DNA of 64,000 nt from Aradus depressus (taxonomy: Eukaryota > Arthropoda > Insecta > Hemiptera > Aradidae). The stretch lies in the NCBI GenBank assembly GCA_963662175.1, contig OY759226.1, forward strand, positions 27,992,065-28,056,064, given 5' to 3'. Below are positions 43,471 through 55,055 of this stretch, in pieces (position 1 is the first letter of the stretch; each line of letters starts with the position of its first letter). A program made the position numbers and the translations under genes. The notes beneath the pieces are model-generated. The model was given only the letters and a program-made list of their open reading frames with translations, was not told the DNA's origin and made no database searches.

Positions 43471-44382
43471 CCATATATTTTGTTCATCCTAAAGTATCTA
43501 ATTCATTCTTTTGAATCAATCATTCAATTCTTCTGAATTTGTAATTTATTTGTTCACGATAAGGTATCTTGCGAATTCCAACTTGTCATTAATGACCTAA
43601 GGATCAAAAAAAAAAAAAAAATTAACTATGTATTGAGGCAAATTGTGATTCTTCAAAAATTTGAGCATACTTTTTAGGATCACTGAACCTGAAAAAACTT
43701 AAATATCATAAATTTAAATTTATTTATGAAAATCAAATGTTTTTGCAAACATGGTCCACCGGGAGAAAGCACTGTTCTCAAAACAGAGACGTATGTTTTG
43801 AATAAAATTAGTTAAATTTAGACAATGAACGCTGATTCCGATGATCGTTTTCGACGGCCATGTTAATATTATTTCTATTACTTTTTGTTCCATTAAAAAA
43901 AAAATAATAATCCCGAAATCCTCGTCCTTTTGCGATTCTAATGCCAGGATTTCAAACATGGCCTGAATGGGGTTCCTATTGAAAAGTGCTCCTCCCGGCT
44001 GTAGAGTGAACTAAATTTGGACATACTACATACTATACAATCACGCCAAATTTACCGTCCGTGCTGGTCAGCTCAAATCCACAAAATGACTGACAGACAA
44101 GCTCTGATTAATCTCAAACTGGATTACAGGCTCGATTCTCATTTCAATCACCGTCATGTTGGGAACATTTCAAACTTCTACCAAATATGCCAATCAAAGG
44201 CCCCTGTATCTCAGCAACAAATCGTAAATTTCCTTTAATGCAATCTGATGCATGTTGCAAATTACTTTAATGTATGTATTTAGGAATAGTAATGCAGCTG
44301 ATACTAATTAATGCAATTATTAGTAAAGGTTAAAATGTTTTTATTTTCAAAAATGATTACAGACTGAAATACAACTGAATAA

Positions 44383-45130
44383 TTACCTATAAGAAATATA
44401 ATTTGTTAAATTATAAGTGAATAGAAAAGCTGTGGCCGCAACACCACTTCCAGCGCTAGCGGCACGAAACGGTGCCATGGCCGAACTGGAGTCTCCGGTG
44501 GAGACCACTTCTTGCGCTTTATGTACTTGGATGCAGAATGCTGGTTTGAGCGGTCCGTTGCGATGATGGCGTTCCGACCTTTGAAGGCACGTTGTCTTCA
44601 CGACCAAGTGTCTAGTGCCTCGGCCCGAGACGGAGTGTGTGCGCAGCTGTGGAAAGAGGTCATAGAGCGTCGCAGCTAGCCCGCGAAGAGATGAGGTAGG
44701 TGGTGGTAGTCCGGGGTCTTCTGGTACTGATGAGGGAACAAAGCTGTTGGAATAGGGAAGACTGTTCAGAGGGGAGGGGAGGGAAGCAAAGCGGGCCACG
44801 CGTCCGGAATAAAGAGTAGGTGCCACAATTACCGCTGCGGTGTCCACGATGGGGAGTGCCTCGGGCCACTTTGAGCACTTGTCGATGTAGGTGAAGCAGT
44901 AGCGGAAGTTATGGAAGAGGACGAAACAAACCTCTCGCGGAGGTCGAGAAGTCTTGCTATTCGTGTTTTGTATGCTTCGTGATCTTAGCTTTCAAACAAG
45001 TCAGACACTCCCCAGTCAAACGGGTGCAATCTCTAGCCATTCCCGAATCGCTGGCGACATGCAATATAGGTACGCACTTAGAAGCTGCCTATCGTGTGCG
45101 CTGTAGACGACGAACGCTCTGCTTTGAGAG
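44383..45130 (-). pseudogene. Ty3/Gypsy integrase relic
   Basis: The minus strand, read from 45130 downward, first gives the zinc-binding region with MARDCTRLTGECLTCLKAKI and the following KHTKH. A stop follows, then the core domain start FRYCFTYIDKCSKWPEALPI and TAAVIVAPTLYSGRVARF, characteristic of Ty3/Gypsy integrases. The region with the second catalytic aspartate and the glutamate is missing or unrecognisable. The C-terminal frame keeps a short block ending LKPAF that matches the usual end of these polyproteins, after a likely one-base frameshift. Several frame changes and stops show it is dead. No LTRs were identified. Confidence 0.8.
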
Positions 45131-45940
45131 AACTTTATTGGAAAGAATCCAAGGGTGCTGTCATGCTAATGACGTCTGTTTACAGTTTCTGTAGTTTAAT
45201 TTTTCTGTAGTTTCATACTTTCCATGATATCAACATGACTAACAAGTTTTCTTTTTGTTTTGAGCTTATAAGTCAACTGAAGAAGACAAGTTTGAATGGC
45301 TGCAGTACAACATGGAGCTAGTACTACAGGCCTTCCTTAGTCCAGCTGAACTGATCGTCGACCCCTTTGTCCATGGGGTCAACATTATAACAGAGAGTGT
45401 TAATATTTTGTAGAATGTTTATTGAACCCAAAAGGTTTTATTCCTTAAAAAACTATAAAAATCTAAAAATGATACGGAATTGGTTGTCTGTCTGATAAAA
45501 AAATAATAGTGAAGCGCGTTTTTGAACGAATTTAGTGTTTTACTTATTCAGACATGATTCCGTGCCAAATTTCAGATCGCTTGATCAATTAGCGCAAAAT
45601 TTATGTCTGTGTGACAGACAGACATATCCGAAAAACTTATATATATGTATATATAAGTTATATAACAAGTTATAATACTTCAGCGACGGGTAACACAGCT
45701 ATTATACAAATAAAATTAAGTTTGTTATAGAAATAATTGAAGAGAAAATAGATATAATGACGTAAATATATGACGTACGTATATATTATTTATTTGATTA
45801 TTTTGTTGTCTTATTCATGATATTATAATAACTTAGTCATAAACAAACAAACTCACTTAACTAATATTAATTTAAATAAAAAGTTTAAATAAATTAAATC
45901 TTTAATTTCAACAAAATTCATTTGAATATTAGGAAATTAA
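45131..45940. other. Spacer, no gene seen
   Basis: AT-rich after 45400. No recognisable gene. A block CAGCGACGGGTAACACAGCT near 45683 resembles decayed transposon-end sequence. Confidence 0.4.
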
Positions 45941-46265
45941 TCATGCCCGGGCTTTTCCTACGAGGTCATATCGCCTTCTACCAGAGCGCTCTTTCATCAC
46001 TCTGGTGGACATGAGCCCGACTCTACTGTGGGAGTCCTAAATTTTGCCTACCCTAAATTTTTATTCACCTAGGGCAGGGGTCTTTAACGAGTACCTGACA
46101 TCATACGGATTCGGGACCATCGCTTAACGTCCCATCCGAAGGACGGCATGCTTAAGTTTATTTTACCTCCCAGATAAAATAAACTAAGGGACTCGGCCGG
46201 GTTTCGAACCCATGACCTTGAGCTCAGAAGGCAAGCACGCATACCACTGAGCTACCGGCGCCCTC
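45941..46265 (-). mobile_element. SINE-1, full-length inverse copy
   Basis: From TCATGCCCGGGCTTTTCCTA to the head GAGCTACCGGCGCCCTC with A and B boxes present. Among the best preserved copies. Confidence 0.95.
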
Positions 46266-46269
46266 TGCT

Positions 46270-46825
46270 ATTGACTGTATTATTGTAATACAGAAACAGA
46301 ACCGTACCTAAGTCCTCTGCAACTAATAACATGACACTGTTGGCTGGATCGGTAACCACTCAAAGGATATGGGAATGTTCATGTGTGTTATGTGACACTC
46401 CTTCGGAGGGGTTGCATCTAACGAACAAACAATACATCCGTCGGGTAAAATATGTACGTCACATAGAACATATTAGATATGGCTTCTGTACAATACGTCA
46501 CTTCTAAACGATTGTATATCCTTTCTAATGTGCAGATGCGGCAACAGAACACAACTGGACAACGTCTACAGACAATGTAGGTATAGCTGTACAGGGCATT
46601 CATCTTCATTTTCCAGGATTACAAACAAATAGCTGATACATGATGTATGTAATGTCTGTAGGATGTGTACTTTCAAGGATAAAATTAAATTAATTTACGT
46701 AACCATTGTGATGTCATTAGTGCCAGGTCTGATGTTTCATACGCTCTGCTCCTTACTTCCTTGTCTGTTTCATACAAATTAAATTAACATCACTAGTATA
46801 AGAAATATCCTTAAAATTGCCTGTT
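46270..46825. other. Spacer, no gene seen
   Basis: No supported feature. Confidence 0.45.
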
Positions 46826-46829
46826 TTTT

Positions 46830-47040
46830 GTGAAATTTCATATTTCTTGATTCGACCTTACAAAGGGACTTCTCAATCTTCGTTAATACATTCATTACAT
46901 CAGATCTTATTTGGTTTGAGTTGAGACTCGACTAATTGTCGATAGGTCCTTTTGAGTTTCTGAACGTAAGTTCATAGACACACATATAGAGAAACGTAAT
47001 TGCGGTCGAAAAATCTTTCAAAAATTCAACATCGAAGGAA
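46830..47040 (-). repeat. Dispersed family A, divergent copy
   Basis: Reversed landmarks ATACATTCATTACATCAGAT, GATAGGTCCTTTTGAG and a late AAAAATTCAACATCGAAGG. Confidence 0.5.
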
Positions 47041-47225
47041 TTATTTGAAAATATTAGTTAATGGTTATGTCTATCTAGTTCCTAATTGCGCCACTAGTCA
47101 AGTTCTTTAGTTGTGAAATCAATAAAAAAATGAGATATTCATTATTTTCATATTATTTTTTATAAAAGCACTAAAAACAATATCCAGCTCTATATAAATA
47201 AATAATAAATAAAGAGATATCAGTC

Positions 47226-47375
47226 CAACAATATATTTTATTTATTCCACAACTAGTTTCGGCAATTCGCCATCCTCAGGTAGTGAATCTTAGTGTAGAG
47301 AAGTGGTCAACATCCAGCTAGACTAAGATGGCAAATTGCCGAAACTAGTTGTCATTTAAATAAAATATATTGTTT
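47226..47375. mobile_element. Small inverted-repeat element with two hammerhead-like arms
   Basis: Arms 47226-47279 and 47322-47375 are about 85-90% complementary and contain AATATATTTTATTTA and ACTAGTTTCGGCAAT. Each arm holds a hammerhead-like core pointing inward to outward. No coding capacity. Confidence 0.75.
47246..47288 (-). ncRNA. Hammerhead-like motif in the left arm
   Basis: Minus strand: CTGAGGA (47273-47279), T, a GGC/GCC stem with five-base loop, GAAA (47257-47260), then CTAGTT and GTGG. ACTAGT is palindromic. ACTAC before the box can pair with the downstream GTGG region to close helix I. The right arm copy (47323-47352, plus strand) has CTAAGA in place of the box and looks dead. 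Confidence 0.45.
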
Positions 47376-47460
47376 GACTCATACCTCATTATTACTTATT
47401 TAACAAATAAGTCCACTACATCCGCCTATCAATCAAGAAAAAAAAAAAAATGGGTCTATT

Positions 47461-47845
47461 ATGTCGTCGGCCTAAACGTGATACCTCGTAAGCAACATTT
47501 TTCCGAAAAACGTTTTTTTTTACCAAAAAAAAAAACTATTGATCTAGTGGGGATCTCGTATACGACATAAAACGAAAAAACCATGAAATACGGTTTGAAG
47601 AACAATACCTTGCAAAAGAAATGGGAACGAAATTCTTGTGAAACCTGGTAACTCCGTCAAGTACGTTAATTCTTTACTTGGAGTTGCAAACTGGCTTAAA
47701 AACAATTCATGGCATGCATATACATCTCACTTAATACAAATGTTGAAAAAATTGAGGTTTTCTATAAAGAATATTTTTTTAATCACTTCTTTGTCTCCTG
47801 TAAAGTTGGCTTTTTGCACATATGAGGTATCACGTTTAGACGATG
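47461..47845. mobile_element. TIR element MITE-2, copy 1
   Basis: Begins ATGTCGTCGGCCTAAACGTG and ends with the reverse form GAGGTATCACGTTTAGACGA. The interior matches 59199-59564 in inverse orientation over most of its length. Confidence 0.75.
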
Positions 47846-47920
47846 TGTCGAATTCGTTCGTTCTATGTATGAAACGATTGTATATAAATGTTATTTGAAG
47901 TTGTCTTTAACTAATCTCTA

Positions 47921-48268
47921 GTAATACGTTAGGTACATGAGTAATACGTTAGGTACATGAGTAATACGTTAGGTACATGAGTAATACGTTAGGTACATGA
48001 GTAATACGTTAGGTACATGAGAGAACCTCAATACGTTAGGTACATGAGAGAACCTCAATACGTTAGGTACATGAGAGAACCTCAATACGTTAGGTACATG
48101 AGAGAACCTCAATACGTTAGGTACATGAGTAATACGTTAGGTACATGAGTAATACGTTAGGTACATGAGTAATACGTTAGGTACATGAGTAATACGTTAG
48201 GTACATGAGTAATACGTTAGGTACATGAGTAATACGTTAGGTACATGAGTAATGCGTTAGGTACATGA
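47921..48268 (+). repeat. Two-type tandem array: 5 x 20, 4 x 27, 7 x 20 bp
   Basis: Units are GTAATACGTTAGGTACATGA (20 bp) or a 27-bp form with GAGAACCTC in place of the first two bases. The order 5, 4, 7 accounts for all 348 bases. The right flank begins GAGAACCT, the start of the 27-bp form. Confidence 0.96.
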
Positions 48269-48387
48269 GAGAACCTGAAAACACTTTATTTATTATCTTT
48301 TTAACAAATTATATTTTGCCCCAACTATTTTCGAACGATCTACATATTGCCCTTTAATTAGTGCTAAGTTTTAGTTTCACAGAGATG

Positions 48388-48410
48388 GGGGGGGGGGGGG
48401 GGGGGGGGGC
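48388..48410. repeat. Poly(G) tract
   Basis: Uninterrupted run of more than 20 G after CAGAGATG. Confidence 0.95.
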
Positions 48411-48791
48411 AGAAAATTGAAAAAAATCGATTAGTCTGACAGAAATTTATGTAGTGACTTTGATTTAGTTGGGAAGATAAGCAGAGGAGAGGGGGCTTGT
48501 CGTGACAAGTCAGATAAGCAGCCAATGAACATAGACTAGGGGCGACCCTATCGGTGGAAGTGGACAAAAACCGGGCTGGTAACATGGCAAACGTCCATAG
48601 TGCGGCACGGACCTGACCCATAGACAAGATATACATCTCTATGTCTTGGTAACTTGTACTTAACGTCGTGTAAATAATACCGACCACTGCGGATAATAGA
48701 ATTATTTTACAGTAAACTGTACAACAATATATCATCTTTTTGTTTAACTTCATCAGCGATATGATGAAATGGGGAAGTATATAGTCGGTCA

Positions 48792-48985
48792 GGGCGCCGC
48801 TAGAGGGAGCGTGCTCTCTACTGACCTCAAAATAGCGGGTGCGAAACCCGGCCGAGGCCCGTAGCTCTTTTATCATAGAGGTGAATAAATTTAAATATAA
48901 TAAAATAAAATTTAGGACTCGCAGAGTAGAGTCGGGCGCATGTCCACCAGAGTGACGAAACAGACGATATGACCTCATAGTTAAG
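48792..48985 (+). mobile_element. SINE-1, divergent deleted copy
   Basis: Head GGGCGCCGCTAGAGGGAGCG and B box GGTGCGAAACCCGGC are decayed. The body is deleted between GAGGTGAATAAA and AAAATTTAGGACTCGCAGAG, then it continues to CGATATGACCTCATAGTTAA. Confidence 0.85.
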
Positions 48986-48999
48986 TCGGAGCAACATTG

Positions 49000-49290
49000 T
49001 GAACTTAGAAACGATTGTAGCAATCAACTTGAACTTTTAGATGCCACAACTTACTACTAAACTTAGATATGATTCGATTTTGGGGCGAGTTCAGACACAA
49101 ATTAAGACAATTTTACTTCGGGGCCTAAGGACATTTTACAAGATGCCGCTTGTATTAAAACTCTCTTCGGTTAAATTTTGTAGAATAAACAGACACATTT
49201 TGTCAGAAATATACATTAAATATATTTTTTTCGAAGGCCGCCGGTTTCCAAAATACATGCCAAAAACCGTCTTGAAACACTTGATTTAAT
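49000..49290 (+). repeat. Dispersed family B, copy 2
   Basis: Shares TTTTACTTCGGGGCCTAAGG, ACAAGATGCCGCTTGTA and AAATACATGCCAAAAACCGT with 27240-27420. Confidence 0.7.
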
Positions 49291-49471
49291 TGTTTGCTGG
49301 ATTTTCGCAAAAACGGTTAGTTCTATCGAAGAATTAGGCCTCAGAAAAAATGTTCTTTATAATATATCTCGAATGTATCGACAAATACGAATATAATATA
49401 GTAATGTTAAATTAAAACACGTGGCTACGAATCTTGAAATATGTTTTTTTAATTTTTTATTGGGTTTAGGT

Positions 49472-49754
49472 TTTATGATTCATGCCCGGACTTTAACTAC
49501 GAGGTCATATCGCCTACTACCAGAGCGCTCTTTCGACACTCAGGTGGACATGAGCCCGACTCTACTGTGGGAGTCCTAAATTTTGCCTACCCTAAATTTT
49601 TATTCACCTAGGCCAGGGGTCTTGTACCTGACGAGTACCTGACATCGTACAGGCTAGGGACCATCGCTTAACGTCCCATCCGAAGGACGGCGTGCTTAAG
49701 TTTATTTTACCTCCCAGATAAAATAAACTAAAGGCCTCGGTCGGGTTTCGAACC
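49472..49754 (-). mobile_element. SINE-1, head-truncated
   Basis: In reverse from TTTATGATTCATGCCCGGAC to GGTCGGGTTTCGAACC, where it stops inside the B box. Contains a short local duplication around GTACCTGACGAGTACCTGAC. Confidence 0.93.
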
Positions 49755-49889
49755 TTATTTTTTATTATTCATAGTTTGAAAAATAATGAGATATATATTT
49801 GATAATTATCATTATGGAGAAGATCGATATTTGGAATACAATTATAGGAATACGAATACACTTTTGTCAAATGTATGCCTTAAAAAAAA

Positions 49890-50205
49890 ACACGAATTAA
49901 TCAACTAGTTCGCTTTCCCTCTATACACCAATCGATCGTTTTGACTAAACAATAGTTGGACTACTGAATCGATAAACTAAATTCCTTGTCGATACATTTG
50001 TTACATCAGCAAATATTAGAGCTTTTGTTTAAAGCCCCTCTCCTTCCTCTTTACCGATTTGGCTGAAAATCAGTAGATGTCGTCCACATGGGAGTCTGGA
50101 TACACATATAAAATTTCGTGCCGATATATTCATTATTTATTTCACATACTGGAAATTTCGCTGAAAAATCTTCAACAAACTGAGCAATTACATAACTTGG
50201 GGTAG
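49890..50205 (-). repeat. Dispersed family A, nearly full copy
   Basis: Reversed landmarks in order: AATTAATCAACTAGTTCGC, CATTTGTTACATCAGC, TTTGGCTGAAAATCAGTAGA, ATTTCGTGCCGATATATTCA and TACATAACTTGGGG. Confidence 0.7.
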
Positions 50206-50225
50206 TAAACGTTTTGTGATTTGTT

Positions 50226-50290
50226 TAGACACTTTCTTATACCAACTACGTTTTTACAGATCACTCCTACCTCTTAAATTAATTCCTTTT
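50226..50290 (+). mobile_element. MITE-1 end fragment
   Basis: ACTTTCTTATACCAACTACG and TTTTACAGATCACTCC match the left end of 27641-27887 and the element at 62205-62425. Confidence 0.55.
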
Positions 50291-50454
50291 CTTTTTTTCT
50301 TTTGTTAGGAGTGTTGTTAAATGTGCCCCCCACTTCAGTCTAAACCTGTTTTACATAGGTTAGTCAAACAGAGCTAAGCCCCGGATTCCCACCAAATCAA
50401 GTCTCTTTTAACGAGACCTATTTCTTACTTTATTTTTACTTTCTGTTTTTTTTT

Positions 50455-50725
50455 GTTGTTGTAGAGAGCCGGGAGTTCGGTAGCTCGGAGGCGGTCGGTA
50501 GCATGCCAAGTGATTTAGAGAACTTACCTTACAGATACCGGGCAGGGAAGGGGCTGATTAACTGTTTACATTTGAAATTAGAAAACAAAGCCGCAATTAG
50601 TAGCACGACTGAGGTTCAGGTCTTCTGTGGGGCGGTTCAGGTCTCACGGAACCTGGAGCCACTGACACTGGCCACGCTCGGAGGAGACCTGAGCAGCGAT
50701 TCGTCAGGGAAACTTAAAGGATAGG
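50455..50725 (+). CDS. Unrecognised exon-like reading frame
   Basis: A pyrimidine-rich tract and TTGTAG precede an open frame that reads through REFGSSEAVGSMPSDLENLP and ends at 50724. The ATG at 50503 gives 73 residues. Base composition is more balanced than the surroundings and the frame is not part of a repeat seen here. I recognise no domain. It could be a host exon, the internal part of an unknown element, or chance. Confidence 0.2.
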
Positions 50726-50728
50726 GAT

Positions 50729-51060
50729 TAGTCGTCGGTGGATCATCGCTAAATCATACTTCCCCAGATCGAATTGTTTGTAATTAACTGTTACTCTCCC
50801 ACAAACATGGCAGTAAATCAGTCAAGTGTCTTACTAAAGTTCTGTACTTCTCAATACATTCATTACATTACCCGTAATTTAGTTTTTTTTATGTTAAGCC
50901 CCCTCTACCTACATTGATAGGTGTCGATATATTCATTCTATCGTGCCCACAGACATACACATAGGTTTTTTAAAATTTTTTTATTCCAGGGGATTGGGAA
51001 AAAACGAAATTCTGGTGAAAATTCAAATTTTTGACCGATTTTATACTTTCAAACTAGCGA
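50729..51060 (-). repeat. Dispersed family A, nearly full copy
   Basis: Begins GTCGTCGGTGGATCATCG (palindromic end), then CATACTTCCCCAGATCG, and runs to AAATTCAAATTTTTGACCG. The internal block is shortened. Confidence 0.7.
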
Positions 51061-51404
51061 AATAGCGCTGGGTAAAAATTAAAAAATGATGCCTGCAGTC
51101 GACCCTTGCAAGACAAATTTCGATCATTTTACTACTCCCTGTCCAGGAAAATGTAGTGCCTACGTCGTTGTCTGATAAATGAATGTTTCGGATATAAACT
51201 TTATGTGTGGACACCTAAGTACTAAACGCTCGACGCATGCACCTTCACGCTAAGAACTTGATGCGTTTAGCTTGACGCTAGGAACGTGAAGCATGCAGCT
51301 TGAGCATTATTGTGTGTAGAGTGCGCATAACTACAGTGAAGACTTAGCCACCTCGGGGAAGTGATGAGAGCGTCAAGTGCTTCGGCGCAACGCACTATAC
51401 AAAA
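51061..51404. other. Spacer with recurrent GCATGCA-like motifs
   Basis: Short degenerate copies of GACGCATGCA and TTGACGCTAGGAACG recur here and near 51740-51830. No gene seen. Confidence 0.35.
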
Positions 51405-51700
51405 TATAATATAGTTATGTAATCTGTCAAAAATTTTATATTTTATATCATCGCAATTTTTTATGTTGATTCAAAAGTCCCTGAATAAGACATGATTTTC
51501 AGTCAAATCGTAGCAGAGTTTAGAATGAAAGATCAACTCCAAAACTTGAATACTCTGGTGAAATGAATGTGTAGGATTTGTGTCGATATAATGGAGAACT
51601 AATAAGAACAGAAAACTGTTCAACATATTTATATATATTTTGTCCAATTCTTCAAAAAACTAATGACACTTATTGATTTTCAGCAGCTTCGATCGTGGTG
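51405..51700 (+). repeat. Dispersed family A, degraded copy
   Basis: AGTTATGTAATCTGTCAAAA, a degraded middle, AAGTCCCTGAATAAGACATG and ATTGATTTTCAGCAGC remain. Confidence 0.5.
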
Positions 51701-52660
51701 GTTGGATGAGCTGTGTCGCCTCTCGCTTCATGAATGACGCAAGTAGCTTTAAGCATTCAACTTGAGCCATTCGACCAGACGCATACCGCTCGATGCATTC
51801 AGCATGAAGCATGCAATTTGAAGCATTGAAGATGATTTAGTGTTTCAAGCCATTCACTGGACTACCAGTTGAGGAAAGTCGTTATTGACGTAGACATCTT
51901 CTCATCCCCCCCTCCGTATTTAAAATGTGTCTAATCTGGAATGCAAAAGGTTGGTTAAACGTTGGTCGGTTGAAAGTGCCTCTTTGGACTCGCAGCTACA
52001 AGCGGCTCAGAACGACCCCTGACGGCTATGAACATATCATCAAGGAGGGGAAGGTGCGTTATTATGTGTAAAGAGCGCATAATTACAGTGAGGGGGGGCG
52101 CGGCTGGAACGGTCGGCTCGGTTCGCCTCGGCCAGGACAAGTCACGACTTTCTGTCCCTGGATCAGACATCAGCCATCTTGCTCCTTCTACCTCACCTCA
52201 CAGTTAATGATACCCTGCCGACACTGTTTTCTCTGGTTTCCATCATTATTTAATTAAAATTTCTTACATGAAAGGATGTTTTAAAAGGCGGAACTGCCCA
52301 CAATCGACAGGCAGAAGGACGTGGTCCAGAGGTGGAACACAGTTGCCATGGCCACTGGTTGAATGAGCTTGTGAAATCAGTTAAACTGTACAACCTGATT
52401 ATCGATAGGAGACCTACACATTCCTAATAAACAACAGAAATTCATGCAACGTAGAGCCAACCTAGGAGCCTCTTATGTGTTGTTTCACGATAATTCCACA
52501 TTTGGTCACGAGAGAGCAGCATTCAACTTGATGGTTTAAGATCATGAATGCCCCAAAATATCATTGAAAAACTATATTTTCAGGTACTCATTGAAAAAAT
52601 ATATAGGAATAAAATAAAACTGTATGAAATGTTTTCTATTTATTTTCTAAAAAAGCCAAT
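51701..52660. other. Spacer, no supported gene
   Basis: Moderate-GC blocks near 51990-52190 and 52310-52560 have short frames without recognisable domains. Confidence 0.4.
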
Positions 52661-52663
52661 AGG

Positions 52664-52776
52664 TTTGTTTTTATCTGAGAATTAAAAAATACTTTGAGCA
52701 CTTAAGATGGTGTGGAGTCCTGATGTATGGTAATTGTTAAAGAGTTGTAGTTGAAGCCCGGGCATGAGTCATAAAA
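52664..52776 (+). mobile_element. SINE-1, strongly deleted
   Basis: TTTTTATCTGAGAATTAAAA joins TTTGAGCAC and then GTAGTTGAAGCCCGGGCATG and AGTCAT. Head and most of the body are lost. Confidence 0.6.
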
Positions 52777-52914
52777 GCAAAAAAAAAACAAAAAAGTTAA
52801 TACATCCAGTTAATCAACACGATTTATAAAAAATTTTATATTTATTTGTGTTTTATTTTTTTTAATCATTTGTTTTTTGAATTATGTTATTTTGACTGTT
52901 ATCTAAGGTATGTG

Positions 52915-53040
52915 TCTTTAACGTGTACTTGATATCGCATAGGTTCGGGACCTTCACTTAACGTCCCACCTGACAGATAAAAAACCTAAGGCCAGGTTTC
53001 GAACCCGCGATTTTGAGCTCAGTAAGTAAGCAAGCATATT
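52915..53040 (-). mobile_element. SINE-1, 3'-truncated inverse copy
   Basis: TTTAACGTGTACTTGATATC, TTCACTTAACGTCCCACC and the B box GGTTTCGAACCCGCG are visible, with the head decayed after GAGCTCAGTAAG. Confidence 0.75.
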
Positions 53041-54360
53041 CATTGCAATTTTTAGTTGGCACTGACAGGAGAATGAGGGCGTATAGTATTAAATATGTTT
53101 ATATTAAATACGCTTTGTCTGCTTGAACGCAAAGAAAAAAACATCGGAACTGAAAATAAAATGAAAAATAATAAAAATGAAAAGCTGTTATTATATTTCA
53201 ATTTGTTCTTTAATATTAAACTTGGTTTAAAATTTAATTTCAAATTGAAAAATTTGCTCCAAAAAGCGGATTCCGAGCTAGAACTAGTCATGGACCAAGG
53301 TACAAACAGTGAAGGGCCGAAGTACAGCATGGTGTTGAACCTTGGCCTTTGACTTGTCCTTTAAAAACTTTTATCATTCAATCACAAAAAATTTTTTTTT
53401 GTAAACTTTAAATTGAAAATGTTAAAAAATTGCATGTGATACAAAATAATTAAAATCGATATGCACCTTCGCCTATCGATACAGTAAATAAAACAATACA
53501 ATATCGATATATCGCATATCGATATGTATCTCTAATGTCAACTCACCCCTCTCCTGATGTAAACACTGCTACCCCTAATGGTGCCCGGGCTTGCCAAGGC
53601 GCCTTGCTAAGTGCTCCCAAGGTAATGGACCGAGAGCCCAAGCCATCACCCATGTCATTTTCACTGTTCCCAAAATCTCAATCATCCGCACCCCGCCTCA
53701 AAAAGCAATCAATTAAAAAAAAAAAAAAAATCTGAGAGGAGTGAAAAACTACCCCCGACCAGTTTTTTTTTTTTCTTGTTTTTCTCTCTCTCTTTTAACC
53801 CTAGCACGTCTGAAAGTTTCAGTCATGCTGATGAAGAGTCATTTTTTTCTTTAAGCAGAGCTCATAAATAGTGGGCTGAAGACTGGAGTCACGTTGGAGA
53901 CCGGCTCATCGATATCCAATGGGAACAGATCGTTCATCGTTCACAGTTCATTAGCGGGCAGAAAGAGAAAAAATGAATTTGTTTACACCAATTTACATAA
54001 TTAGGGGAATCCAATCAGTTGACGAGAAAATAGAAATTCGGTTATTCGAATAACAAAAGGGGAGTATTATTTTTACTTTCCCATACTTAGGAAATTTATG
54101 CAATTATGGCAAAATTCAAAATTGTGATCTCAAGATCAAAGAAGGGACTATTTCTGGAAAATATCAGCATGAACGTACGTACGTGTCCGACGTTCTTCAT
54201 ATACCTGAAAATTAATGGTTGGATTTTGATGAAATTTGGAACACAACTACGGAGTGAACATTTTATCGGGCCAGCAGCTTTCAAACAAAAATCTCAAGCA
54301 GTTTGGAAGACTCACAACCTTTTTACGCTGTAATAAATTTTCAGTATTTAGATAGTTATT
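53041..54360. other. Spacer, no supported gene
   Basis: Two opposing short frames at 53052-53352 overlap each other and have no known motif. ATCGATATG-type motifs cluster at 53455-53527. A and T runs lie near 53716 and 53765. Confidence 0.4.
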
Positions 54361-54363
54361 GTG

Positions 54364-54572
54364 TCTCATGCCCGGGCTTTAACTATAAGATCATATCGAC
54401 TACTACCAGAGCGTTTTGTCGCTCTGTTGGACATGAGTCCGACTCTACCTTGGGAGTCATACATTTTGCATAACCCAAATTTTTATGGTTTTTTAAAAAT
54501 AATTTCCTTGATAAAAGAAACCTAAGGGCCTCGCCCGGGCTCCGAACCCGCGATCTTGAGCTCAGTATTGAA
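54364..54572 (-). mobile_element. SINE-1, internally deleted inverse copy
   Basis: CTCATGCCCGGGCTTTAACT, GACTACTACCAGAGCG and TTTTGCATAACCC, then a deletion, then CCTAAGGGCCTCGCCCGGGC and CGAACCCGCGATCTTGAGCT. Confidence 0.85.
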
Positions 54573-54589
54573 GTTACGAGATGAGCGCT

Positions 54590-55050
54590 CATCTGAAAAA
54601 AAAAGTTGATAATTAAAGTTTTGATGAATTTTCAGTTTTTGGCGTGTATTAGTTAAGTCTGCACCTCTGTGTGTCTTGTTTGAGCTGAAGCGTCTCTGAG
54701 GCCTCTAAAAGAAGAACACGAATGAAATTGTAAACGTATTCAGGTACATACGAGAACACATGTATATCATAAATTTCATTTCCTCACACTAATTTATTAC
54801 TCACAGTTTAATAATATTGCTATAATTAAATTTTTTATTTAATTTTCATTTTCACTTCACTATTATCGGTAGGTATCGATTCTGTAATAACAGAGTTTAA
54901 GGTTGCTTACGGCAGCTATATAATGTTAGTTTTACAGCACTAAGCGCTAATTACTTCTAATTTTCAATTATCAATACAGTACTCCATCATTTTAGCGTTT
55001 AAAAAATATAAGTTACCATTACGTGTTCTTATTTATTAATATATGTTACA
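54590..55050. other. AT-rich spacer
   Basis: No gene seen. Confidence 0.45.
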
Positions 55051-55055
55051 GTCCA

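Noticed and set aside
47638..47898. 86-codon frame
   Set aside because: Lies inside MITE-2; the other copy has a related open stretch on the opposite strand, so it reflects the element sequence and not a gene.
48364..49023. 219-codon minus-strand frame
   Set aside because: It crosses a poly(G) tract, unique sequence and a SINE-1 copy, so it cannot be one gene.
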